Below are positions 47,704 to 57,884 of a stretch of DNA of 64,000 bases, piece by piece. The position numbers were made by a program, and so were the translations under genes. Source of the DNA: Pirellulaceae bacterium (GTDB lineage Bacteria; Planctomycetota; Planctomycetia; Pirellulales; Pirellulaceae); assembly GCA_020852965.1 (NCBI GenBank), contig JADYZV010000027.1, positions 1 to 64,000 of the forward strand, in the 5' to 3' direction. Every line of letters begins with the position of its first letter. Positions within the stretch are counted from its first letter, which is position 1. The notes below the pieces were generated by a model, which was given only the letters and a program-made list of their open reading frames with translations, was not told the DNA's origin and did not search any database.

Positions 47704-49254
47704 ATGACAACGACCAATATTCTCGACGCCAGTCAGCGCCCCAGCGCCGTATTCGCAGCGGCTGCGGATCCGGCGCAATCCTGGCCAGGAGCCCCAACTA
47801 ACTTCGGAGAACAGGTTGTCCCCCACGTCTTTACTGTGGCCGGGCAGACTGGCCTAGCTGGTCGCGCTTACCTCAATGCCGACGAAGCAGTACGGCACTC
47901 GCCTAGCAACTCCGAACGAATGCGGGTTGACTGCGGCATCATGGAATGCCTGGAAGCTCGCCAGCGGGCCTCTGCTCTGCTCAACTGGCACCTGGAGCCG
48001 GAGGACGATAGTAGCCCTGAGTCAAAAGAGCTGGCGGCGGCGGTGACAAAGATCGTACGGCGCACTCCGCGATTCCTCGAGATGCGACGGTGTTTGCTCG
48101 AAGCGGTATGGTACGGTCGATATGGAACCGCGATGCAGTACGGTGCGCGGGAGATCGCTGGCAAGCGAGCTATCGCTGTTACTCGCTGGGAGCCACGCCA
48201 CGGTGACAAGCTGGTGTTTCGCTACGACGATGGGTCCGGTCAGTACCAACCCGATCAAGTCGGTATTCGCCTGGGAGTGATGGGGCAAATCGACACGCGG
48301 CCGCTGGGGCTGAACAGACAGCAGATTCAGTACACCGAGCAGGGCATGGTCTACTGGCTGGCCGACTGGGAACGCAAGACGCTGGTGGTCCACAAACATA
48401 CCGTAGAGGATGGTGTGTTTGAGGACGCGTACACTTCCGGACGGATTCACGGCGTCGGTGTTCGCTCGCGAGTCTACTGGACTTGGTACGCGATGGTTGA
48501 ATGCTTGCAGCGGGCGCTCGAGTACCTCGATCGATCAGCGTTTGGTGTCGAGTTGTGGCGTTTTCCGGCCAACAATCCACGCGCGAAGGCGGATACCGAA
48601 CGGGCGGCCAAGCAGAACGTAGGCGGCGGTCGCTCTATCGTCATGGTCCCGGTATTCGCAGGGGATCAGCAAGACCAGTACGGAGTCGAGCACATCGAGC
48701 CAGGCTTGCAGGGCGTCGACCGGCTGCTGCAAGTGATCAAGGAGTACTTCGGTCACAAGATCAAGCGGTACATTCTGGGGCAGACGCTGACCAGCGAAGC
48801 CGAAGCTACCGGGATGGGCTCGGGAGTGGCTGATGCTCACATGGCGACGTTTGCCGACATCGTGGCGTACGACAGTCGGAACCTCGAAGAGACGCTTACC
48901 GAAGACTTCGTTCGGCACTTGCAACTATGGAACTTCCCGCAGTCGGCTAGCACGTATCTGCAATTCACGATCGACACCGAAGCGCCGAACATTCAAGCCA
49001 AGATGGAAGCCTTCAAGTCGGCTTGGGACATGGGGCTCGAAATGAAAGCCTCTGACGTGGCCGACGTTATTGGTGTATCGATCCCGACTGACGAAGAGAA
49101 GAAGATATTCAACCCTCAGATCGTCGGCGGAATGATGCAAATGCTTGGCTCTGGTGGTCAGGTTGTGCCAATGCAGCCGTCTACTCCCGAGCAACTGACG
49201 CAGATGATCAGACAGGCGCTGCAGCAAGGCAGCGGGCTTATGTTAGCGGGGTAG
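47704..49254 (+). CDS. Portal protein (DUF935-type)
   Basis: 516 aa. The C-terminal half has the DUF935/Mu gp29-like features (FGVELWRFPANNPRAK; KIKRYILGQTLTSEAEATGMGSGVADAHM). N-terminal part includes ECLEARQRASALLNWHLEPED and YGRYGTAMQYGAREI. The portal forms the dodecameric ring at the head vertex for DNA entry. Confidence 0.87.
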   Translation: MTTTNILDASQRPSAVFAAAADPAQSWPGAPTNFGEQVVPHVFTVAGQTGLAGRAYLNADEAVRHSPSNSERMRVDCGIMECLEARQRASALLNWHLEPEDDSSPESKELAAAVTKIVRRTPRFLEMRRCLLEAVWYGRYGTAMQYGAREIAGKRAIAVTRWEPRHGDKLVFRYDDGSGQYQPDQVGIRLGVMGQIDTRPLGLNRQQIQYTEQGMVYWLADWERKTLVVHKHTVEDGVFEDAYTSGRIHGVGVRSRVYWTWYAMVECLQRALEYLDRSAFGVELWRFPANNPRAKADTERAAKQNVGGGRSIVMVPVFAGDQQDQYGVEHIEPGLQGVDRLLQVIKEYFGHKIKRYILGQTLTSEAEATGMGSGVADAHMATFADIVAYDSRNLEETLTEDFVRHLQLWNFPQSASTYLQFTIDTEAPNIQAKMEAFKSAWDMGLEMKASDVADVIGVSIPTDEEKKIFNPQIVGGMMQMLGSGGQVVPMQPSTPEQLTQMIRQALQQGSGLMLAG

Positions 49255-49256
49255 TT

Positions 49257-49478
49257 ATGGCTGAACTGGAAGCATTGCATGTTTCGTTTGGGTGGCAATG
49301 GGTGCGCCTGGGCGTGTCGAATTGGTCACGCTATGGGTGTAGTTATCCGCAGCGGATTGACGCATTGTCCAGGCCAGTTTCGGTCAAGTTGCAGGCCGCA
49401 AGGAAGCTTGTGCGGTGGCTATTGGTTCGCAGGCTCCCACCGAGAGCTTGCCGGTATTTTAAGAGTCGTTTTCGATAA
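49257..49478 (+). CDS. Small basic protein
   Basis: 73 aa, starting 2 nt after the portal stop. Very rich in Trp and Arg (SFGWQWVRLGVSNWSRYG; KLVRWLLVRRLPPRACRYFKSRFR). No family; the tight spacing supports it as a gene. Confidence 0.45.
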   Translation: MAELEALHVSFGWQWVRLGVSNWSRYGCSYPQRIDALSRPVSVKLQAARKLVRWLLVRRLPPRACRYFKSRFR

Positions 49479-49493
49479 CCTCAGAGAGCATCA

Positions 49494-52400
49494 ATGAGCA
49501 CCAAACTGAATCTTGCGGCGTCCATCGCTTTTGCCTGGAACTCCCTTGCTGTCGAGAAGTACGCGGCCCGCAAGAAGAATCCAGACCTCGGGCAGCCATC
49601 GTTATTCGAGACTAGCCACCAGCCGCATTTGAGCGGTTTGGGCCCAGGTCGATGGATTACGATCCATGGTGAGAACCACGGCGGGCATCACGTTTTCGTT
49701 GGCAACGATGGCAAGATGAAAACAGGGGCATTCTCTGGCAAGTCGCTCGATGAAGCGTTTGCGCAAAAGAAAGCTGGGTATCCACCGAAGCCAAAGAACT
49801 TGACCGATAAGCAGTGGCAGGATCACGTCGACGGCTTGAGGGCCAAAGCCAAAGCGCATGACGAAAAACGCCCTAAGTCGACCATCACCGATGTTACTCC
49901 AGCAGGCTACGGACCCGATGAAGGAGAATCCAAGAAGCCTACGGACTTCGACAAGCGGCTTGAGGACCTGAAGAAACGTCGCGATCCTGACGGCAAATCG
50001 ACCGAGCCGGTGGATGTTGCGAATCGCGACTTCATCCCTCTGCGTGACCGTAGCAAGGTTGCTGGCGACATGGCCAAGGCTGGGAAAACGCATCAGGAAA
50101 TCGCGGACTTTCTGGTGTCCAAGAAAGTAGCGACGAAGGACGCGCTGAAGTTGGCGATGGATGCGGTCGACCAGAATCCACCCAGGGCAGACACGCCAGA
50201 GAAGAAGGAAAACCGGCCAAGCACTTACTGGCGGGGCGATCGTGCCGAATTCACTGGCAAAACAGAGAATCTTCACGGAGGAAAGTTCTACGAAATTGAA
50301 ATGATGGAAGGGCACATGAAGGGCCAGACAAAAGTGGTCAGCTATGGCCCCGGTGGCGATCCAGGTCCAGGCGAATCGAACAAGCCAAAGCCGAAGTCGA
50401 TCGTTACGCCGCAAGTTCCTTCAGCCCCCAAGCCCGGCATCGTCCCTGGCTCCACCTCCGTCAAGAACGAGGACGCAAAAGCTGGCGATCAGCTTGGCCT
50501 ATTCGGCGAAGGGGAGAAAGCTAAGCCGAAGCCCTGGAAGCCAAGTTTACTTGACACCAAAGGCAAACAAGGGTCGCTATTCGACACGAAGGGGGACAAA
50601 GACCAGAAGATTCTATTTGACGATGGGGTCACTCCGGAGGATATGGTTCACCAGCCGGAGCAAAAGCCAGACACCCAAGAAAAGGCGGCGAGCGCCTTTG
50701 ACGATGCGCTCGACGCCGGTAAGTCGCCGCGGCAAGCTGCAGACGCTTCCCAGAAGCAACTCGACGCTGACTACGAATTCGCGCGCGCGTCCGAAGTGCG
50801 AAACGCGGGCGAAGACCTGAAGGGCTCCGCGCGACGCAAAGTCAACGCATGGAAGGGGCTCGACGAAGCAGAAAAGGACGGCACGGCGGCTGCGATGGTA
50901 ACTCGCGATCAACTGGCCAAGCTCGAGCCGACGAACTTCGTTGTGATGGCCGACAAGAAACCGTTTACTTCATTGGCTATGCACTACGCGATGCGTGCCT
51001 TTCCCGCACAGCCCGGTACGGGAAAGAAGGGTGACGCGAAAAAAGATCGAGAGCAATTCCTGCAGGCGTATCGCGACATCAAGTCCAAGGCGGAAGAGCT
51101 GGCATCGAACTCGGCCCCCGACCACAACGCGATTGATGCGGTAGGCAAGCTGCGCGAATTCGTGAAATCGAAGATTGAGTCGCTGCGTTCGAGCAAGGTC
51201 GATAACGGCAATGGAGTTCAAGTTACCGACAGGTTCAACCAGACAGCTAACGACCTCGTAAAATTGCACAGTGCGCTAATCACTGGCTATCGAGCAAACA
51301 AAACGGGAGTCGCCAATCGGCTAAACGAGTTCGCTAAGGCAGTCCAGGAAAAGCACGGCACGCCTTTCGATGACCTCGAATCGAATAGCGACAAGTCGGA
51401 ATCCGTTGTCCGGGCTGCCGGTCATGCGAAGGACTTGATCGAAGGGCATTCGCTTAACAAGACGTTCGGAAGGGCAGGGAAATCAGTTCGACGATTCGAC
51501 CCAGCCGAAGTGTATGTCAAAGTCGCCACGCGAAAAGGCGGGCGAGACCTTTCTAGCGTGACTAGCGATCCCAACAAAGCAACCAAGCACATGGTTGGGA
51601 CGATGGGATTGCGTGGCGTGCAGTGGGGCAACACGGTCACGGACGAAGAACGCAAGCACCATGCGGCCAAAGCGGTTGAAGCGCTGACCGATCTGGCAGA
51701 CACGCTGGGGCTACATCCAAATGACATTGCGCTCGAAGGCAAGTTGGGACTGGCGATCGGCGCACGCGGAAAGGGCTTGGCTGCCGCGCATTATGAACCC
51801 GGCTCGCAAGTCATCAACCTGACCAGAGCCAACGGAGTTGGTACGCTTGCGCATGAGTGGGGCCACGGATTCGATCACATGCTTAACGGTTTCGGCCTAT
51901 CGCAGCAGGGGGAACGCAAGGGTGGCGACTATATGTCCGAAGATTTGGACACACACGAAATATCTCTCGACAAGCACGGTCGCCAGTGGAAGTCGACCAC
52001 ATCCAAACCGGAGCACATGGAATCTATGGGCTACACCGTCACTCCGCGCCCGAAGTCGGATATTCGCAAAGCCTACCAAGCATGGAACAAGGCCGCCAAG
52101 CCGTTTGTCGATCGCGTCAAGTCGCAACTAAGAGAAGACGTAAAGGGCAAGCTCATGAGTGATAAGAAAGCCCAGTATTGGTCCTCGCATCGCGAATTGT
52201 TCGCGCGGGCTTTTGAGCGCCATGTCCAGCACAAGCTAAGAGAGGCTGGCAACGAGAACACCTACCTGTCAGGGATGGGTGGTAGTCACCCGTACTGGCC
52301 CAGTGACGAAGAGAACAAGCAGATGGCTCCTGCCTTCGACAAGATTTTCGAAGAGTACCGCAAGCACAAGCACGGTTCACCGGCCAAAGTCAAGTTTTCA

Positions 52401-54779
52401 CGGCGCGAAGCCAACCAGGCATTTGTGCCACTACTCATCGACCGCTACGGAATTCCCAAGGGAGGCCTAACAGCGGAGCGCCTGGGGGAGCTTGAACGGT
52501 ACGCAGGAAATCCCAAACAGCCACGGTTTCCAAAAGGAACTCCAGGGGGGCATGGCGGGGAATTCACTTCACGTCCCGGCCTGGAATGGGAGCGACTATC
52601 AAATACTGATATTGCCGTTGTAATGTCAGACGACTCGGATCCGAGATCTGCAAAATATGCTCTTAAGCAGTGGAGGGAAAATGGACCAAGGGAAGTAATC
52701 AATCAAGACTTGCGAGCTTACGTCACCTCGAATACGATCCGGAAAATAACTGCTGGTAACAAAGGGTATCCGCAAGTCCGAATGGCGGTTGCCGGGAAGA
52801 TCGCTGAACTATTCCGAGCCGGTGTTCGAGTGGAACGAGAGGATAGTAATGACGACGATAGCGTAGAAAAAATCTCAGAAGTCTACTCAGCCTTCGAGCA
52901 CGACGGCAATTTGTATAGAGTCCGCTGGATCGTAAAACACTTGGCTATAAAAAACCCAAATGGTCCCAACAAATTGCACAGTGGGCGGGTTCAAGACATC
53001 GTAGTGAGCGCACAAAAAAACCCGGCTACTAGGAAGTCTGGGCCGAAGCCTGATCCAACCATCTCACCGGGCACTTTAACTCTACGCGCGCTGTTCCGTG
53101 GAGTCAATCCATTTGCCGGAAAACGAAGGCAAAAAGATAGCGATCGGTATGCGAATTCGCTTAGCAAGTCGTATGTTGCCGATACGAAAAAGTGGGCACC
53201 TGAAAAAACAGCCAATTCTGCTGCGAGGCAGTTAAGCACGGTGGTAGGCACCCCATCTCCCTTAATTCTCAAAGAACCTTGGGAGAAAGCCAAGGAAGGA
53301 AATGACTACTATTCAAGCGATTTGAGTGCGGTCGTTGATCGCTACTGGAACGCGGTACGCGCCGACGATCTGTACCTAGCACCTGAATCCAATGTGGTCG
53401 ACCGCTACGACTGGAATTCAGCGCAGCACCCACGCAATCCGGCTGGCAATTCACAGGGTGGGGAGTTCCGAAACGCTGGCGCAAGTGGCGGGACTGGCGT
53501 CTCTCTTGGGGGTAGTGGCGGTCGATCTTCCGCTTTCCCATCGACCAAAAAGCGCGATATAGCGGAAGTCCCTGGGATCATCAAGCAGGGGCACCATCTG
53601 CACCTAAGCAGTCTATCTCCAAAATGGAAGAACGCGGTGCTCGACTGGAATGCTCGTATGCATGGTCTGCTGAAGCCTACGGACACGCTGCCTGCTACGG
53701 TCACCAAGCTGTCACCCGAAGAGCAGTTCGAACAAGGCTGGCGGAAAGTTGACAAGAATGCGGTTCGGCAAATGCTCGCTGAAATGAACGACATGGACCG
53801 ACAGGCCAAGCAGCAAGGCATTCCGCTCGATGACTTCGTGAACGCCAACAAGCTCATCCCGCGCGGTCTGGCCGAACGCCTCGACGGCGGTGCGAGGTTC
53901 TTTATGCCGGAGAATCTTCGCGGGAGAATTCAGGCTAAATCGGACGACAATCCATCTGTAGTGAAGTCGGTGCGGGACTTCTCGACGGCGGATCGATCAA
54001 GCAGGAAAGCTGCACTTGAAAACGATTCGATTCGAGCTGCGATTGAAAGGGCTATGGGTCTGAAGCCGAGCGACCCGAATAGGAAACCGAGTCAGCCGGA
54101 TACTTCTGGGCAGGATGCTCAACCGGAAGCAAAGAAGATTCCAACCGGACTCTCCAAACAGGGAGAAAACAAGCTCGACGGTATCGTCAACGAAGTCGTA
54201 GGTGATGGTGACCAGTCGAAGAAGGAGCACTTCAAGCAGACCGCACTCGACGCCTGGAAGCAAATGAAGTCGCAGGCCGAAGATCATAACGACGCCATGC
54301 GCGAAATCATGGCGCAGTTCACCAAGAAGGGGCACGGTGGTATTGCCGCAGCTCTGGCTCGTGGCGCGGACCCAACCAAGATTCGCGGGTTTGACGAAAT
54401 GGTCGATTACGCGGCCAGAGAGTTCCCACACATCGTTTCACACGTTGCCAGCGAGTCGGAATCGGGATCGGCGGAAGAAGGCCTCATAAAGGCACTCACC
54501 AAAGGCATTCAGCCGGTACCGCAGCCGTGGGATGATGAAGTGATTGACCAAGCCATGCAGATGGTCGGTCCGCACTTCTTCGAAGAGCTTGAGCCCGCAG
54601 CGGCCAGTGGTTCCGATGACTGGGATTCGATCCCGTTCAGCGTGCGCGCCGACATCAAGCGAATGGTTCAGCGGTATTGGGTAAACGAGGAGATGGATCG
54701 CTACTCTTTAGTCCGACCGACATTGACCTATAACTTCGCTAGGCAGATATTGCCTTCGTCACAAAACAATTTGCTCTAA
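49494..54779 (+). CDS. 1761-aa polyvalent protein with LPD1 zincin metallopeptidase domain
   Basis: A multi-domain phage polyvalent protein. About residues 660-960 form an LPD1-type domain (LRGVQWGNTVTDEERKHHAA..., ALEGKLGLAIGARGKG) with zinc site HEWGHGFDHML (His787, Glu788, His791). Motifs NPxGxxxGGEF occur twice (near 1020 and 1310). The N-terminal 380 residues hold three xLF peptides: QPSLF (34-38), QLGLF (333-337), QGSLF (359-363). Such proteins are often carried in the virion and injected with the DNA. Position after the portal matches MuF-like proteins. Confidence 0.82.
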   Translation: MSTKLNLAASIAFAWNSLAVEKYAARKKNPDLGQPSLFETSHQPHLSGLGPGRWITIHGENHGGHHVFVGNDGKMKTGAFSGKSLDEAFAQKKAGYPPKPKNLTDKQWQDHVDGLRAKAKAHDEKRPKSTITDVTPAGYGPDEGESKKPTDFDKRLEDLKKRRDPDGKSTEPVDVANRDFIPLRDRSKVAGDMAKAGKTHQEIADFLVSKKVATKDALKLAMDAVDQNPPRADTPEKKENRPSTYWRGDRAEFTGKTENLHGGKFYEIEMMEGHMKGQTKVVSYGPGGDPGPGESNKPKPKSIVTPQVPSAPKPGIVPGSTSVKNEDAKAGDQLGLFGEGEKAKPKPWKPSLLDTKGKQGSLFDTKGDKDQKILFDDGVTPEDMVHQPEQKPDTQEKAASAFDDALDAGKSPRQAADASQKQLDADYEFARASEVRNAGEDLKGSARRKVNAWKGLDEAEKDGTAAAMVTRDQLAKLEPTNFVVMADKKPFTSLAMHYAMRAFPAQPGTGKKGDAKKDREQFLQAYRDIKSKAEELASNSAPDHNAIDAVGKLREFVKSKIESLRSSKVDNGNGVQVTDRFNQTANDLVKLHSALITGYRANKTGVANRLNEFAKAVQEKHGTPFDDLESNSDKSESVVRAAGHAKDLIEGHSLNKTFGRAGKSVRRFDPAEVYVKVATRKGGRDLSSVTSDPNKATKHMVGTMGLRGVQWGNTVTDEERKHHAAKAVEALTDLADTLGLHPNDIALEGKLGLAIGARGKGLAAAHYEPGSQVINLTRANGVGTLAHEWGHGFDHMLNGFGLSQQGERKGGDYMSEDLDTHEISLDKHGRQWKSTTSKPEHMESMGYTVTPRPKSDIRKAYQAWNKAAKPFVDRVKSQLREDVKGKLMSDKKAQYWSSHRELFARAFERHVQHKLREAGNENTYLSGMGGSHPYWPSDEENKQMAPAFDKIFEEYRKHKHGSPAKVKFSRREANQAFVPLLIDRYGIPKGGLTAERLGELERYAGNPKQPRFPKGTPGGHGGEFTSRPGLEWERLSNTDIAVVMSDDSDPRSAKYALKQWRENGPREVINQDLRAYVTSNTIRKITAGNKGYPQVRMAVAGKIAELFRAGVRVEREDSNDDDSVEKISEVYSAFEHDGNLYRVRWIVKHLAIKNPNGPNKLHSGRVQDIVVSAQKNPATRKSGPKPDPTISPGTLTLRALFRGVNPFAGKRRQKDSDRYANSLSKSYVADTKKWAPEKTANSAARQLSTVVGTPSPLILKEPWEKAKEGNDYYSSDLSAVVDRYWNAVRADDLYLAPESNVVDRYDWNSAQHPRNPAGNSQGGEFRNAGASGGTGVSLGGSGGRSSAFPSTKKRDIAEVPGIIKQGHHLHLSSLSPKWKNAVLDWNARMHGLLKPTDTLPATVTKLSPEEQFEQGWRKVDKNAVRQMLAEMNDMDRQAKQQGIPLDDFVNANKLIPRGLAERLDGGARFFMPENLRGRIQAKSDDNPSVVKSVRDFSTADRSSRKAALENDSIRAAIERAMGLKPSDPNRKPSQPDTSGQDAQPEAKKIPTGLSKQGENKLDGIVNEVVGDGDQSKKEHFKQTALDAWKQMKSQAEDHNDAMREIMAQFTKKGHGGIAAALARGADPTKIRGFDEMVDYAAREFPHIVSHVASESESGSAEEGLIKALTKGIQPVPQPWDDEVIDQAMQMVGPHFFEELEPAAASGSDDWDSIPFSVRADIKRMVQRYWVNEEMDRYSLVRPTLTYNFARQILPSSQNNLL

Positions 54780-54783
54780 AAAT

Positions 54784-54852
54784 GCTGCCCAGAAGGTAAA
54801 TTCTTCGGTTTCTATCCGAGGTTTTGTGACAGCTTTCTGGGTAGCTCCTTTT
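54784..54852 (+). terminator. Structured hairpin after the polyvalent gene
   Basis: GCTGCCCAGAA (54784-54794) pairs with TTCTGGGTAGC (54835-54845; one G-U pair), with an inner hairpin CTTCGG/CCGAGG in the loop, then TCCTTTT. Likely terminator before the inserted HNH gene. Confidence 0.65.
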
Positions 54853-54865
54853 AGGAATCGATCCG

Positions 54866-55465
54866 ATGGCAGCTACTGGAAGTCGGCAAGAGCGACACGG
54901 AAAAAAATATTTTCCAGAGTATCAAGTATGGTTGGAAATGAAGGGTAGATGCACCAACCCAAACAACAAGAGGTATGGTCTTTATGGAGGTAGGGGCATA
55001 ACTATTTGCGCTGCGTGGTTGAATAGCTTTGAGACGTTTTTGCGTGATATGGGCAGGCGTCCAGGAACGGGTAGGGAGTGGTTGCTAGAACGAGACAACA
55101 ACGATCTTGGGTACAGCCCAGAGAATTGCCGATGGGCAACGTATGCAGCCCAGAGTCGAAACAAGAGAAACAATAAAAGATACACCTACAAAGGAAGAAG
55201 TATGATTCTTGTAGACTGGGCCGAAGCTACGGGAATTCCATACGCGACACTCAAGTCAAGAGTTCGGTCATACGGATGGACTATAGCAAGGGCAGTAGAA
55301 ACACCCGTTAATGCACCAAGAGTAACTAGCCGGATGTTGACGCATAACGGTATGAAGCTGCCGATGTGCGAAATGGCTAGGCGTTATGGACTGGACCCAA
55401 GAACTGTAGCCGGCAGGTTACGGAAAGGCTTGAGTGTTGAGGAGTCGCTTAGGCCGGTAAATTAG
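54866..55465 (+). CDS. HNH homing-type endonuclease
   Basis: 199 aa. Core YQVWLEMKGRCTNPNNKRYG, YGGRGITICAAWLNSFETF, and NDLGYSPENCRWATYAAQSRN, then two NUMOD-like repeats (VDWAEATGIPYATLKSRVRSYGWTIARAVETP and CEMARRYGLDPRTVAGRLRKGLSVEESLRP). Same architecture as the gene at 26540 but divergent. It sits in a gap between structural genes as a free-standing mobile gene. Confidence 0.86.
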   Translation: MAATGSRQERHGKKYFPEYQVWLEMKGRCTNPNNKRYGLYGGRGITICAAWLNSFETFLRDMGRRPGTGREWLLERDNNDLGYSPENCRWATYAAQSRNKRNNKRYTYKGRSMILVDWAEATGIPYATLKSRVRSYGWTIARAVETPVNAPRVTSRMLTHNGMKLPMCEMARRYGLDPRTVAGRLRKGLSVEESLRPVN

Positions 55466-55481
55466 CAGGTACTCGGCCACA

Positions 55482-55497
55482 ACCGCTATTGCCCCAT
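55482..55497 (+). promoter_or_regulatory. Late-region motif, copy 5
   Basis: ACCGCTATTGCCCCAT in the 99-nt gap before the gene at 55565. With 17-nt spacing TTGCCC could pair with AAGAAT as -35/-10. Confidence 0.52.
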
Positions 55498-55564
55498 AAT
55501 CCACCAGAACCAAGAATCACAATTCAAACTTTCGGTCTGACCAGAATTTTAGCGAGTCTCCAGG

Positions 55565-55948
55565 ATGGCATTTCAGTGCACGATTCGAACTGACGTATTT
55601 GCGAGCTCGCTCAACATTTCGTCGGTACGGAACCTTTCGGGTGACCTGCAAGCGGCTGTCGATCAGGTTATCCCTGCCTCGACAACCAACCAGGAAATCA
55701 CTCTGGGGATCGATGTCAGCGAATTGACGATGATCGCGATTAGCTCAGACGTGGCGTTGACGATCAAGACCAACGACAGTGGAAGCCCTGACGATACGCT
55801 CAACATTGCCGCTGGAGTCGCGTACGTTTGGGGCACAGGCGACTATAACACATTGCTACTGACTGCCGACGTTACCAGTATTTTCGTCACCAGTGCCGCG
55901 CTAGTGGACGCGAATCTCAAGATTATCGCACTGGTCGATTTGCCGTAG
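55565..55948 (+). CDS. Putative structural protein
   Basis: 127 aa, beta-rich (TNQEITLGIDVSELTMIAISSDVALTIKTNDSGSPDDTLNIAAGVAYVWG...DLPp). Looks like a small virion beta-sandwich. No named family. Confidence 0.55.
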   Translation: MAFQCTIRTDVFASSLNISSVRNLSGDLQAAVDQVIPASTTNQEITLGIDVSELTMIAISSDVALTIKTNDSGSPDDTLNIAAGVAYVWGTGDYNTLLLTADVTSIFVTSAALVDANLKIIALVDLP

Positions 55949-55980
55949 TTTTCATAAACGATATTGACAGGAAAGCCACG

Positions 55981-56166
55981 TTGGCCAACAACAACGAGAG
56001 TAAGGAGAGCCCAGATCAGCGATCAGAACGCTTGAGGCGTATCGCTGCAATAAAGCTTTCCAATAAACTGAGGGAAACGCCCTACGGCATTGTTACCCAA
56101 GAATACAAAGTGGTGAATGGTCACATCACGCTGATTGAAACATCGGTAAAGGAAACTGACCTTTAG
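55981..56166 (+). CDS. Small hypothetical protein
   Basis: 61 aa, TTG start with GGAAAG upstream. Charged and helical N-terminus (SPDQRSERLRRIAAIKLSNKL) then a beta pair. Function unknown. Confidence 0.48.
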   Translation: MANNNESKESPDQRSERLRRIAAIKLSNKLRETPYGIVTQEYKVVNGHITLIETSVKETDL

Positions 56167-56235
56167 AATCTTCCATTAGTCGGGACCGAAAATAGCGGAC
56201 TGACGCACGAACTTCATTGAGAGTTTGTCCGTTAT

Positions 56236-57810
56236 ATGTCTGCTGTCGTCTCACTACCTAGAACTACCATCAAGCCGCACGACGGCGAGGCGTACGCTGA
56301 CTTCCTGCAGCGTGCCCATGGTGCCTTGGCCGACAGCGAGCCAGACTGGGAAGCCCGCAATCGAAAGGTTTGGGACGCATGGGATAGCCGCAATGGTCAC
56401 GCCCTACGCGATCGATCGCAAAAGTACTTTGCCAAGGCCTGTACGCGATTCGTACCTGACGTGTGCTACTTCCTAGAGCATGAAACGATTGGCCGGGACG
56501 GCAAGCCAGTCAAGTACACATTCGACGAACTGGCTGGAATTACCGAAGAGCATAATGCTCGCGCTCTGAATCACAACTACTCGGCCATCGCTGACCGACA
56601 CACGGCCGATCGACCGCTGCCCAAAGGGATGGAGCCCGAAGTACTCGGCTACGCTGGATCAGCTCGCATGGGCATGGTTGGCGACAAGTGGGCAATCTTT
56701 CTTGACGAGCACCATCGGCAGGATGGAATCAAGACCCTCGACAAGAAGCAACGCCGTAGCGTTGAAGTCAATCGCTACCGCGACGGACGCAGGCCATACT
56801 TCGACCCAATTGCGGCCCTCGGTGCCGATTCGCCCCGATTGCCTCTGCCGGTGGCTCGCTACTGGTCCGACGAGGACGATCAAATCATCGAGCGGTACTC
56901 CGTTGTAGCGCCTGCCATGGTGGCTGGTGGCAATACGTTCATCCCCAGCCTCGGTCCAAATAAGGACGAGGAAAAACTTAGCTACTCGGAGTCATCCATG
57001 GACGAAGCCGCCATCGCCGCCATTGTTCAGGCCATTCAAAACACCCCTGAAATGCAGTGGGTTCAATCGCAAATGGGCGCTTCATCCGCCCCAGGTCAAT
57101 CGGATGCGGCGGCTGCTCCAGTCGCTGCGCCCGCTCCACACGTTCCGCCAAGTCCACCAGCTTCACCACAACCACAACACGGGGCCGCTGGTCCCGCTAC
57201 GGGAGGAAACTCGATGGGAGTCCATCAACAACAGACTCAGCCCCAAGTCAACCCTGCGCAGCAGCCTCATCGCTACAGCACGCAGAATGATCCTGGTGCT
57301 GACGACAGCGAACGCTACGCAGCTTTGCTGGAAAGCGTTAACACGCTGTCCGAGCAGAACGAAGAACTGGCGGAAAAGTACGCTCAGGTCCATGAGGTCA
57401 ACAAGGATCTGATGGCACAGTTGGCCGCCAATCGCCAAGCGGTTGTCAATCTCGAGCAGCGAGCCGTCGACAGCGAACGGACGGAGCGACTGCGCGACCT
57501 ATACCAAGCGCATCAACACTTCGTGGTGCTCGAAGAAGAACTTGACAAGTGTCTCTACTCGCGCGGTTCGGAAATGGACCACGAAGCCTTTGAGCGTCAC
57601 GTTGAATCGGTCGAATCCTACGCCAAACGCTCGAGCCCTGTCACTCGCATGATCCCCGGCGGAGCACTTCCGAGCGACCAGTACTCAGGCACTGCGACTC
57701 TTGGAGAGCAGATTGTCGAGCGTTACACGGCTTATGCCGATCAAGGTGTGATTAAGTCCTACGACGAGATCGAACGAGAAATCAAGCAGGAAATGGCTGG
57801 CGCGAAGTAA
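56236..57810 (+). CDS. Head protease/scaffold-type protein
   Basis: 524 aa. The N-terminal 230 residues (FDELAGITEEHNARALNHNYSAIADRHTADR...RRSVEVNRYRDGRRPYFDPIAALG) resemble head-maturation proteins of the Mu I type. The C-terminal part is Pro/Gln-rich then coiled coil (ALLESVNTLSEQNEELAEKYAQ...), as expected for a fused scaffold. Position just before decoration and capsid genes supports this. The protease active site is not identified. Confidence 0.72.
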   Translation: MSAVVSLPRTTIKPHDGEAYADFLQRAHGALADSEPDWEARNRKVWDAWDSRNGHALRDRSQKYFAKACTRFVPDVCYFLEHETIGRDGKPVKYTFDELAGITEEHNARALNHNYSAIADRHTADRPLPKGMEPEVLGYAGSARMGMVGDKWAIFLDEHHRQDGIKTLDKKQRRSVEVNRYRDGRRPYFDPIAALGADSPRLPLPVARYWSDEDDQIIERYSVVAPAMVAGGNTFIPSLGPNKDEEKLSYSESSMDEAAIAAIVQAIQNTPEMQWVQSQMGASSAPGQSDAAAAPVAAPAPHVPPSPPASPQPQHGAAGPATGGNSMGVHQQQTQPQVNPAQQPHRYSTQNDPGADDSERYAALLESVNTLSEQNEELAEKYAQVHEVNKDLMAQLAANRQAVVNLEQRAVDSERTERLRDLYQAHQHFVVLEEELDKCLYSRGSEMDHEAFERHVESVESYAKRSSPVTRMIPGGALPSDQYSGTATLGEQIVERYTAYADQGVIKSYDEIEREIKQEMAGAK

Positions 57811-57884
57811 GTTTCGCGCTGGCTTCGACTGCCCGCAACTGTAAACCACAACCTTCCTAAATCGTTTCAATCGGAAACCACACT

